From NCBI GenBank assembly GCA_024180945.1, contig JAKSGN010000043.1:992001-1056000 (forward strand): DNA of 64,000 nt, in the 5' to 3' direction. Position numbers and translations under genes: made by a program. A model generated the notes under the pieces. The model saw nothing but the letters and a program-made list of their open reading frames with translations. It had not been told where the DNA came from and searched no databases. This document shows positions 32,920-43,133 of the stretch, in pieces; within the stretch, counting starts at the first letter, position 1, and each line of letters begins with the position of its first letter. The DNA is from Macrophomina tecta. Its lineage: Eukaryota; Ascomycota; Dothideomycetes; Botryosphaeriales; Botryosphaeriaceae.

Positions 32920-33865
32920 TGCAGAGGCGGAAGCCGCAGCGCGGGAAGAGACGTGGAAGTGTACCTTTCAATGCAGCATGTATATTACCGTCCGATAGTT
33001 CATGCCCTGTGCATCTTCACTTCCTGTTGACTTGTCGGTCCTTAAGTGTCAGGTGAGGCCCTGCATAGAAGGGTTCTGAGGATCTTCGTGCTGATACGAA
33101 GCCGAGACGGCCATACCGACCAAAAGACGTCCCATTAAGGAAAAAAAAAAAAAAAAAAGTACCGTTCCATTGCCCCTAGCCGGCGTTATTGCGGTCCACC
33201 AACAAACGATTAGAGGACACCAATGATATCACTACCCGCTTAAGTTCTCTGTTTCCAGGGAGTATTCGGCTATTTTGCCATCAATGTCGTTGATATTCTC
33301 ACCGAAGTGCATTGGCTATATCACCGAAAAACTCCTGATTCACCAAACCTGGCAGTAAAAGTGGGGATGAGAGCCAATGACCCATAATAATCCGGCACTT
33401 TGATGCATTGCGCGGTGTCGGCAACTGTGTTCTGCGCGAGCAATGAACATTCTTTAGGCGTTCTCCGCAGATTGAAGGGGGTTAAAACGTCACCGTGAGC
33501 GAATAGGATGCTTTCCACATGCCCAGTCGGGATATTTGCGGATACGTTCGTGCGTGCTGGAGCATTATGCGGGGCTACAATAGCGTAACGGACCAATCAC
33601 CGCTTCTCTAATTCCGGTACTCCTTTCTATCAATTGCATGCCAAGCGCTTCAATCGCTTCAAGTCTCCAAGTTTGGACAACCAGGAACAGGAAATCACGC
33701 AGGATAAGGACTTACCCGTTGGTAGAGCTTACTCTTGTTCCAGCTCCGATCTAGAATTCCATATGGCATCAATCCCCCAGTCGGAGTATAAAAGCGACAC
33801 GGTTTAAGACATGATGGGCCAGCAGGACAGCATACCTCGGCGGGAACACTCGAGACCAAGCCATC
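32920..33865. other. Intergenic; poly(A) tract and promoter of the dioxygenase gene
   Basis: No gene seen. An 18-A run lies at about 33142-33159. The last 100 bases hold a TATA box for the next gene. Confidence 0.55.
33787..33793 (+). promoter_or_regulatory. TATA box of the dioxygenase gene
   Basis: TATAAAA lies 73 nt upstream of the ATG at 33866. Confidence 0.55.
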
Positions 33866-35006
33866 ATGAAGCTCTTTGCCTCAGTTCTTCTTCTTTCCAC
33901 CGTCATTGCCCATCCGGGCCCTGATCATCCCGTCTCTCACTCCGAGCTCCAGCGCCGTGCAGCCGTTTCGAAACGATGCGCCCCCCAAGTCGCTCAGTTC
34001 AACGAGAAGCGCTACAACGCACGCCTGCGCAAACGTGCCCTCGATCTCGAAGAGCGCGGGAACACCACTTATCAGATCACGACTGAAGCTCCTTACTACG
34101 ACGTTATCCAAAACGACACCTGCGTCCTCTCTCCTGAAGTCACTCAGGGTCCCTATGTCTGGCCGCGGTACGCAATCTCTCCTCTATGCCCCACGCCTAT
34201 CTCTTTCTACCCGCCAGTATGGCCTGCTGACCAAGGACTGTTCGAGCAGCTCGCAGACACTCCGCCAAGACATGAGCGAAGGCGAGGCGGGCGTACCGCT
34301 CTGGCTGGACGTCGGAGTCATCGACATCAACACTTGCGAGCCGCTGCCAAATGCATTGGTCAGCTTTTGGCACTGCAATGCCACTGGTAGCTATTCGTCT
34401 TTCACCGGGCTGTCTCCGAACACGCCCTTTCGTAATCTGCTGGCGGCGATGGACATCAACAACTTCACCATCGGCGAGACGGACCTGCACACGGACGACT
34501 CGACCTTTCTGCGCGGCATGTGGCCGACCGACGAGCATGGCGTGATGGAGATGAAGACGGTCTTCCCTGGCTTCTACGTAAAGAGAGGTGAGGCAATTTC
34601 CCCCGCTTGAGGCTCCCCTTACCTGGTCCTGACAATTCTCGAATCGGCAGCGATCCACATCCACACTCAGGTCTTCACCGACTACACACTGCATGCCAAC
34701 GGCACGGTCAAGACCGGCAACCGCGTCAGCACCGGTCAACTATACTTCCCGGAGGAGCTGGAGGCGCAGATCATGGCGCTCGAGCCGTACGCGTCGCACA
34801 CCGAGATCGTGCGCCTGAAGAACGACGAGGACGACATCTTCGACACTGGCTTCGCCGGCGGTTACAACCCCCTCGTCAGTGTCGTGCCGGCGGACGGCGT
34901 GTCCGTCGAGAACGGAATGATTGGGCTCATCACTATGGGTGTCGATCCTACTGCGGTTGAGGAGGGCGATGTCAGCCCGAACATCCCATCGACTTACGAT
35001 AAATGA
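33866..35006 (+). CDS. Secreted intradiol ring-cleavage dioxygenase
   Basis: These Fe(III) enzymes cleave catechol-type aromatic rings; secreted fungal forms are linked to plant phenolic or lignin-derived compounds. Exons 33866-34167, 34250-34587, 34651-35006 with introns of 82 nt (GTACGC, CTGAC branch, CAG) and 63 nt (GTGAGG, CTGAC branch, CAG); 331 residues. Residues 1-15 form a signal peptide (MKLFASVLLLSTVIA). A propeptide-like segment with RKR follows. Catalytic region: CVLSPEVTQGPYVWPR (Tyr ligand), GVPLWLDVGVIDINTCEPLP, FWHCNATGSY, TFLRGMWPTDEHG and VFPGFYVKRAIHIH (Tyr, His, His ligands). All four iron ligands are visible. No lesion. Confidence 0.92.
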
Positions 35007-35212
35007 GCGAGGCGATGGAGTTGGATACGGCGTTCTGCCAGATAAAGCTGAAGAGACTGGAGGAAGTGGGCTGAAAATGTACATAGACGTAGACATGCAT
35101 AGACGTAGACATAGAAGTTTCACTTACTCTCCAAAAAGCTTACCTTATCCTTGTCTCTCATGAGTAGAGCTCAGCCCCACCCCTACTTAGCCGCTCCACT
35201 GCCTCGTTCGCC

Positions 35213-35850
35213 TCAGTCTTGCTCGCCACCTTCCAGACCTTGCCCTCGTCTTCCAATCCAATGCATGAAAGAGCAGTGCCACCTGTGACCACCCTCACGT
35301 TCCCATCGTTTCCCTCCCTGCCTCCTCTCTTGTCCTGTCCTCACGACGGTCGGTCCCAAAAACACCTTTGTCGTCAACACCATGCCCGCTGGCAGCCCCA
35401 GCAAACCATAGCACACCCCCACATACGTCTCGTTTACTATTGCTGTGCCACGCACCCCCTCCCTATTCAGCTTCACGCCCATCGTCCGCACTGTGGCGCT
35501 CATTGCTAGTGCCAGCACCTCCATGTATCCCTCCACGCTGCTCAGATCCGCCGCGCGTCGTGGTTTTCGTGGCCATAGACCAGGCGTAGTTGCCAGCGCG
35601 GTAGCGGTACGCAGCGTCTTGGGAGAGCGAGGAGAGCAAATTTTTCGGTGTAGAGGCCACGCGTGGCGTTGGCGCCGTAGGTGTTGGCGCAGGGTGCCAG
35701 CGATTAATGCATCGTGAAGAAAGAGCGGCCGGGCGCCATTGCGTCGCTGGCAGAGATGGGGAAGTTTTGGCGGAGCGCTACGAGCTCGGAGGGCGTGAGC
35801 GTGCTGTTTTCTTGCGTTATGAGTGCACCGAAGTTGTTAGAACATCATGT
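35213..35850 (-). pseudogene. Degenerate minus-strand gene, unrecognised
   Basis: Coding-like pieces follow each other on the minus strand in changing frames: TPSELVALRQNFPISASDAM (about 35815-35755), CANTYGANATRGLYTE after an in-frame TAA (about 35710-35640), AAYRYRAGNYAWSMATKTTT (about 35615-35555), MEVLALAMSATVRTMGVKLN (about 35525) and NETYVGVCYGLLGLPAGMVL (about 35440), the last hydrophobic. Codon-like composition suggests a former secreted or membrane protein. I do not recognise the family. Confidence 0.4.
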
Positions 35851-36513
35851 GTATTTGGCTTTTGCCAAGTGTAGACTATCCAGGAGAGGATAAGAGGCCA
35901 CTCCAGGGCCGCCATCCTCGAACAACATGCCAATTCATCCCATCACTACTGAATAAGCTGCCAAATCACTTGTGCCAACAGAAGTAGAGGAGCTGCAAGG
36001 GATGGTGACCGGAGATGGAGGCCGAGAAAGTGGTGTTGTCGGAGGTATTAATGTGTTGGACTATTTACCTGTCGCGTGTATTTGGGGAGCACGCGCCCCT
36101 AGGCCCGATAAGTGCACTGTTGCCTTTCGTCTCCGCTTCAAGGACCCAGAGTATGTGGCCAGCGCGTCGTGTTCCCTAATGATCGCCTTTCATATATGAA
36201 CTTACAGCCAATGATTCCTACTTAATGCGGGAGATTCTGACGATGCGTGCTTGGCGTCATCCTGGCATACAAATCTTCCAGGCAACAATGGCCCGAGCGC
36301 AAACGGAGTAAGCACTATAAAGGCTATGCAGAGACGGTTGTAAAAGAAAGAAAGAAAAAAATGCAGTTTTGCATTCGCCGTCATCTCAAGTGCCCAACAT
36401 CGTCCCAAAACCTTCGGTTTAGTGCAAGGCTCACGTGAAGGATCCTCCTCCACGCTCCTGTCCCTCATTGACTCCCCGCGTCCTTCCTGCAGCAATCTCC
36501 ACCGATATTCACA
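35851..36513. other. Intergenic, upstream of the NACHT-ankyrin gene
   Basis: No gene recognised. Probably contains the promoter of the gene that starts at 36514. Confidence 0.45.
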
Positions 36514-39500
36514 ATGGGTTGTGAGTTCTGCGACTCAGAAAGCTCGACAGGCGTCGACGAGCCAACCGTCGAGTCCGTTGAAGAGTGGCTCGAAGACCTG
36601 CCCCTCGGCACGCAATTCCAGCGTGCGCACGAAGCCGCATCGAACGCGCGCCACCCGGGCACCGGAACACGTTTTATGGAGACCGATTCATTTACGGAAT
36701 GGGCCGACGGATCTGCCGACAACAGCCTAATCCTCCTGGTTGGGCCTGGCGGAGTCGGTAAAACGACGGCGGCCGCCGCAGCCGTGGATGCGCTGAGAGA
36801 GCGCTTCGCGGACGACAACAGCGTGGCTGTCGTGGCCGTGTATCTAGACCATCAGAAGCGTGCAGAACAGACGCTGGAGAGGATATATGCGACAATTGCC
36901 CTGGAGCTGGTTAAGACAGCGGAGGAGCTGCCGGAGGACTTCGTTGACTGCTCGTGGCCGGAGTGGGTTCGACGCGATGATGATCATAAGACGGCTGACT
37001 GCATGCGAACGTTCGTTGGCGAGATCATGGAGGCGTTTGAGAGAGTGTTCCTCATCCTGGACGGGTTGGATGAGCTGGAGACACCCGCCCTGGAGGGGAG
37101 GCGGGAGCAGCTTTTGAGAGACGTAGCGGTTTGGCAAAAGAAGCATTCGTTGTCCATATTCGCCACCTGCGAGTTTGAGGAAGAGCTATTCATGCTTGTG
37201 TTCGATGGCTACGATGCTATGGACATTAGTCCTGATCAGGATGATATTGACAAGTATATCGAAGACCGGCTTTCCACTTTGCCGCGCGAGACCTTAGGCC
37301 AGCCGGAGTTACCTGCAAATATTCAGCAAAAGCTAAAAAATAGTGCTGCTAAGGAGTGAGTAGGCCTTACCTGCCTGAGTTTTGCGGAAAGCTGACAAAT
37401 ACCAGCTTTCTTACTGCTAGACTCCTTCTTGAATCTCTTTCAGGACTTACCAACGAGCTTTCTGTAAGGGAGCATCTCGAGAGGGTATCCGGATGCGGGG
37501 CTTCATTGGATGCAGCATACGAGTTGATTACCCAGCGGATCAACAACCAATCTACCGGCAAGCTGGAACTCGCAAGAAAGGCCATCTCCTGGACTGTTCA
37601 GGCCAAACGGCGGCTTTCTGCAACTGAACTTACACATGCCGTAGCATTCAACATAGATGGTACGCGGTGGTCCCGAGAAAATGTACCAGACATTGATGAC
37701 TTGATCTCATGCTGCAGCGGACTGGTCTCGATCGAGCCTAAGACCGGCGAAGTTCATCTTTTGCACAAGACCGCATTGGAATACTTCGACCACAACATGA
37801 AGGACTGGATGGTGACAGAAAGGGATATCGCCATGTGTTGTCTAACCTACCTGCAGCTGGAGGACCCGGGAGATGCTTTCCTGCAATACATCTCTTGCAG
37901 CTCGCAAGAGGACGAGTAAGTGTGGTAGGAAGCTGAACGGAATACTGGCTAACGTATAACAGGAGATACCTCGAAGAATGGCCGCTTGCGGGCTATGCCG
38001 CACAGTTTTGGGGCCTTCACGCCCGTGAATCCCAGGACGATCTCGATATACAGAACGCCGTACTCCATCTCCTGGGTGTCAGAAGGCCACTTTCAAGCCT
38101 CATCCAAGCGCCCGTGGAAAGCCTCCGTACCCCGGAAGGCCACTACTACTCATCTGAGCCGTCTATTGCCCTTCTTACATTTTTTGGATTGGACCAGATC
38201 CTGGACCTCATTCTGAAGAAGGAAATTAACCGGGCCTGTTCCACTTTGGACAGGCAAATCAAATCAGCCATGGAGCTCGCTATTGATCAGAACCACATCG
38301 AGGTTTTGAAGGTCTTCTTTACCTTCATTACTAGTACCGGACGAACAGAACACACAAGAGTATTTTGCACTACCGGTATAATGTGGCATGCCGTTAACCA
38401 ATTGCACTACGCGGCCATGGAGGCGGCAATAAAAATTCTTGTCCCGAGTACCAGCTTCCGGCAAAGAACACTGGACTTCTTCTTCGACCACTCCATTAAG
38501 AAAAAGAATACCTCGGTGGCTCGCCGCATTGCCGCAAGGACAGACTTTTCTATCTCGCCTGTCATGCTGCGCGAAGCCATCTCCAATGGTCTCACTGAAG
38601 TCGTGGAGGTACTTCTTCAACGTTCTGACATGGACCCGAATGGTGTTGATGAGCGTGGTCGGACCTGCCTTGCACTTGCTGCTTTCTGGGGGCGCAAGTG
38701 CATTTTCGATGTTCTTCTGGACACCTACAAAGTGGACGCGAGCATTCGGGACGCTTCCGGCGAAACAGCGCTTACTCTAGCGGTCAAAGAAGCATATCGC
38801 GATGATTCGTCCGAGTACACACACATCATCCAACGCCTTCTCCAGTCTAACCATGGGACCGAGCTCCACATGAAGGATCGGGACGGGCAGACTCTGTTGA
38901 CACATGCAGTCCGCAGTGGCAATGTCCCGGTGGTAAAGGTGTTGCTGGAGCGTATGAGTGACGGGCTGGACACACGGGACAATAGTGGCCGATGCTTAGT
39001 TTCGCATGCGGTGACTGCGAGTGGCAACAGCACGGATGTTCTGGAGCTGCTGGTCAACGAACGGGATCTTCCGGTGAACATCCCAGACAACGACGGCAAA
39101 ACACCGCTGATTTGGGCAGCAATGGCTGCGTGGCATCCACGGGCTCTCATCTTGATCGAGAGTGGTAAAGATGTGGCCCTCAATGCTGCTGACTGCTACG
39201 GCCGGACTGCTCTCTTTTATGCAGGCAAAGCAAGTCATCAGACTGATACCGTTGATTGTTTGCTAGCGCAGGAAGAGATCGATCCGAACATTCAAGACGA
39301 ACACGGCCGGACTGCACTGTGGTATGCTTGGGATATCGACAGCACCTACATCTCAGGCTTTACGAAAATTCTCACACACAAGAAAACCAATCCCAACATC
39401 CAAGATACGAGGGGCCGAACAATCCTGATTCACAAGGCCGAGTGCTCCACATGGGCGTTGGAGAGGATCTTGAAGGATTCACGGACGGATCCCAATATGG

Positions 39501-39714
39501 TTGACTGGACAGGGCGCACCGCCCTCTTCTACGCTGTGTCTTACCACCAACAAACGGTGGAAGCTCTGCTGCTCCATGAAGCAACGGACCCGAACGTGCT
39601 TGATCTTGACGACCGCACACCTCTCTCCCATGCATCGGAATTGCTCAACTACCAAGCGGTAGAACATCTCCTGCGGCACCCGAAGACCCTGGTCGACATT
39701 TCTGACAAGTCTGG

Positions 39715-39719
39715 CTTGA
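39715..39719. repeat. Target-site duplication CTTGA (left)
   Basis: CTTGA is repeated at 40156-40160 on the other side of the solo LTR. Confidence 0.9.
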
Positions 39720-40155
39720 TGTAACGAGCGGGCCTCTGCCTCTAAGGATCCGAACACCAAAGAGGGAGAAAACCTGTCGAGGGGGTTTTCCTTGAGTGGG
39801 TACAAGAAGAGGGTGAGAGCAAGTCGAACACGTGATGAGACTGAGCACTGCGTGCGAAGGCCGTGTTACTAACAATGTGCTGAATTGTTATGGAAGTTGA
39901 CCACGAAGGTCAAAGCTATCTAAGGAGTGTGGTTTATATACAAGTAGGAAAGTGTATACAATCTAGTGGTGCTGTTGCGAGCCCAGCTCCAGAGGGCTCG
40001 AGGTGAGCCGTTGTGAGCCCGGCTCGTAAGGGCTCGGTGGGTCCGTCCTTGGGTACTCACGTGCTGAGCCACGTGATCCCCTCTTTTCTTTGGAGTTCCC
40101 CGCAGAACGTCCTTTCCTTCCTTATTCCCTATACTGTGGAGGCTGCGCCGTAACA
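39720..40155 (-). mobile_element. Solo LTR related to the Ty3 element
   Basis: 436 bp, TGTAACGAGCGGG to GCGCCGTAACA, flanked by CTTGA. The first 240 bases and the last 20 match the LTRs at 4949 and 12360; the middle-to-late part is different and contains two GAGCCC/GGGCTC hairpins (39978-40000 and 40015-40035). It keeps a CACGTGAT box. It shows little RIP, so it is younger or escaped. Solo LTRs arise by recombination between the two LTRs of a full insertion. Confidence 0.93.
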
Positions 40156-40160
40156 CTTGA
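40156..40160. repeat. Target-site duplication CTTGA (right)
   Basis: Identical to 39715-39719. Confidence 0.9.
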
Positions 40161-40675
40161 CACCACTTGACTATGCTGGTATATCGGCGGGGCCTCTGTT
40201 CGATAGTTTAGCTGCTCCGCTGATCATACGTTTTCTTCAAGAAACAAAGGGCAGTGTGGGCCATGAAGGCGGCGCCAGGTTTTTTCGGAAAGCCAACAAG
40301 GCTCCTCGTGGTGGAGCGACAACATTGTCCTTGGCGATGCAATTTGGTGGGCAAGCATTGTCGGGACTCGCGAAAGTGCTGATTCAACAGCCAGAGATTG
40401 ACGTCAATTGCGAAGATCATATGGGGGAAACGCCGTTCGAACGTGCAACTCGGAACCTCGATGTTGAGGTCATGAGGCTGCTACTTGGTCGGTCGGACCT
40501 TGTCTCGAGCAAGAAAGATATCAGGGAAAGCCTTCGGCGCACAATGGAGTACCACCGCAAGTGCCGAGATGACGAAAGCCGTGCTGAAAGTGGATTGGAG
40601 TTGCTGCCGGAGGCAGAAGAGCTTGTAAATCAGTACCTGATTCGCGAAGTGGAGGGGGAGTATATCTTGGCTTAG

Positions 40676-41001
40676 ACGTGTTATGTGGGATCCGGGTGAT
40701 GCGCAAGGCGTAGGAACAGAGGCTTCTCAAAACATTTGGAGACATTTGGGTCGTCATGGCACCATTAAACCTCCATGCTATAGAACATAATCTTTCTCTT
40801 AAGAACACTTCAATACCTGATACCTGTAGTGGAGTCTGAATCTGTCTCTGAAATGACCCATGATCCATGTGCGAACGGAACATTAGGGTTACTTCATCAG
40901 TAAGCGCAAAGTCAATAAGAGAATCCCCTCCAGAAATGTAAAAAAAAAAAGGAGAAAAAAAGAAAAAAAAAAGGATGCACTCATGGGTCGGTAGTTCGGC
41001 C
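40676..41001. other. Short convergent intergenic region with A-rich tract
   Basis: Between the converging NLR-like gene and the membrane-protein gene. An A-rich run lies at about 40940-40972. No gene seen. Confidence 0.6.
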
Positions 41002-41943
41002 TTAGCGTTCGGTCTCACTGATAAACCCAAGCAGAGCGACAAGGACTGCGCTGCGTTAGATAAGTGCAGATACTGGATCGCTCTTAAATTGATACTTACG
41101 GGCAGATGCTGCCAGGACGAAACCGGCCACGGTGAACACTGTTGAAAGTTCTCCACCTTTCAGTGCCCACACCATCGCAACGCCTGTAGATATAACGCCG
41201 GGGATAGATCCTGCAAAGGCTACTCTCCATCCGGACCACGATTCGACAACTTCAAGTGCATGGCGATGGTCTTTTTGCTTGAGCCCGAAGATCCAATCTA
41301 TGTGAACGAATGAATTGGAGCTGACCATTTGTGGCTGGTAGAAATCCAGAAGAAAATCATCAAATGCGTCTTGGTCAAGCTCAACTACCGTGTGTCGTCT
41401 GGTTCGATCTTTTGTGAACTGCTCGGCTGTCAATAGTTTGTCGCTTTGCGTACTATGGGCACTGACCTTGACCAGCTGGAACGTGCGGACAGTCTTAAGA
41501 GAGAATAGCCGACGCCAGATGCTACACATCTTGTAGTAGTATGCGTTATGAAGCTCTCTGAAGAAAGTGCGATCATTGTACACAAGCCCCGGTTCGTTCC
41601 GTAGCATTCTCTTCGTTTCCCGCTCCCCGTAGTATTCTGATCTGATCGCAGTAATCTGATAGCCCACAGTTTTCCCCCTTGTTCTTCGGCGACAGAATAT
41701 GTTGAGTGAACATTTCGGGCTGTTTGGATCCCACTCAGCACGACCGCCCTCGGAGTCCTTCCACGGCGGTACCAGCGTGGGGCTGTTCTCATGGTCCTTA
41801 TCTGCTGCGGAGCCTTCCGCCTGTACAACGATAGTATCCCCAGGTATCGCTATAGCAGACGGCAGTCTATCATCCGGGTCGGCCGGACGCACCGACACCA
41901 TGTGAATGTCGAATTGTCGATTATGGCGGGAGTGGCGCGACAT
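41002..41943 (-). CDS. Uncharacterised fungal protein with C-terminal membrane segments
   Basis: Exon 1 41943-41100, intron 41046-41099 (GTAAGT, CTAAC branch; 54 nt, acceptor chosen to keep frame), exon 2 41045-41002; 295 residues. The N-terminal third is polar. The central part has FFRELHNAYYYKMCSIWRR, SLKTVRTFQLVKV and an HALEVVESWSGWRVAFAG segment leading into two hydrophobic helices (GVISTGVAMVWAL and TVFTVAGFVLAAS, then LLVALLGFI). This layout matches a family of fungal hypothetical proteins with a cytoplasmic region and a C-terminal hairpin of membrane helices. Function unknown. An in-frame ATG at 41979 would add 12 residues. It is convergent with the NLR-like gene. Confidence 0.75.
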
Positions 41944-43133
41944 GTTGGAATAACCTTGGATGTGCTGGAGTAATAGCAAAGCCTTGTTGGTTTTCTACTC
42001 AAAACACGGTTGGCCTCCACTTAACACTGAAATTTCACAGTGTGAGTGGGCGATTTGAGCGACGAGTGCTGAGGATTTATGCAGTCAGAATCAGAAACGG
42101 GCGGTCGAGCCGAACGGCATGCATATGAACCCGCCATCGAAAATAGCTGCCTGGGAAATGAAACTCCCGGCAACCGTGGCTGACAAAGCTGAACAATGTT
42201 TGCTCATGTGCCAGATACTTTTGCTTACAGTACATGCGTAGTTGGCAGCGCCACAGCACGCGATCCTCGATCGCTGCAGCTGAGTGTTCCACAAACTAAC
42301 ATGGCTAAACAGCAGCCCAAAGAGAGCCACGTCTTGGAAATTGTTTTTGCTTTTTTCAGGGTCATCTGAGCCTAATCCGAATTGCTGAAAAGGTAATTAC
42401 ATGCGCGCCCACTGTACACAGCTTTTACGTTCAAGGCGGTCCACAAAGCTTGTTACGCCACATCAGCACGCCAGTAATCTGCCCGACACATTGCAGCCTC
42501 AACGCAGTTCCGTGCCCACCACGCACATCTATCATAATCCGATCGTTAAGTGGATCTATTTTTCCACGCCAAGTACCCTGAACCATGTAGATAGAATGCT
42601 CACGTACAAGCTTGCTGTTTCCAACATCGGGCCGTGCTATACTCACCAGCGTCACGTGAAACCCCGCATTCGGACAGAGCCATCACGCTCTGGTGTCCAC
42701 CTTCTTTACTGGCGTGTGATGCTCCGTACTGCGTCATTCTAGCAGTGTTCGTCAAGGAAATCTCACTGCTCCAAATTCCATGATTGACAAACCCCCACTC
42801 TCCACGCCCGAGGGCCAAGGGCCACTCCTCGGGCGGGGAAACCGGAGTAACGATAACAGCTCGCCTAATCCTTACCTTAGGGAACTTCCAGACATCACCA
42901 AGCTTTGGCTTCTGTTGGAGCTTCCCTTAGCGATACGCATCTGCGGCCAACTTATTTTCAATTCGCTCATCTCTCCAGCCAATCTCGACGCATGACAGGC
43001 CAGCTTCAAAGGCGGCACCAACTTCGCCGTGGTACTTAAGCTGCTCCCATGAACATCTGAGGCAAATGCGTCGGCTCCAACACTTTAATATTTCCACACC
43101 TCGTACTGCCTTTGCGTTGTCTCCGTTGCCGAT
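41944..43133. other. No gene recognised
   Basis: 1.2 kb between two divergent genes, probably containing both promoters. Open frames at 42401-42742 and 42077-42330 have no family signature. Confidence 0.5.

Larger units (their letters stand above)
36514..40675 (+). pseudogene. NACHT-ankyrin NLR-like protein gene, split by a solo LTR
   Basis: Fungal NLR-like proteins act in non-self recognition. Exons 36514-37355, 37406-37915 and 37963-39719, with introns of 50 nt (GTGAGT...CAG) and 47 nt (GTAAGT, CTAAC branch, CAG). The NACHT domain has P-loop GPGGVGKTT (residues 77-85) and Walker B VFLILDGLDEL (about 178-188), followed by a winged-helix-like region (LISCCSGLVSI, VHLLHKTALEYF). Exon 3 encodes a long ankyrin array with repeated D-x-x-GRTALxxA units, diverged among themselves. 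A solo LTR at 39720-40155 interrupts the frame; its TGTAA adds Met then stop, giving a 1,037-residue protein. The remaining 171 codons resume in frame at 40161. Without the LTR and one CTTGA copy the frame is continuous (1,207 residues). The shortened product may still work. Confidence 0.9.
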
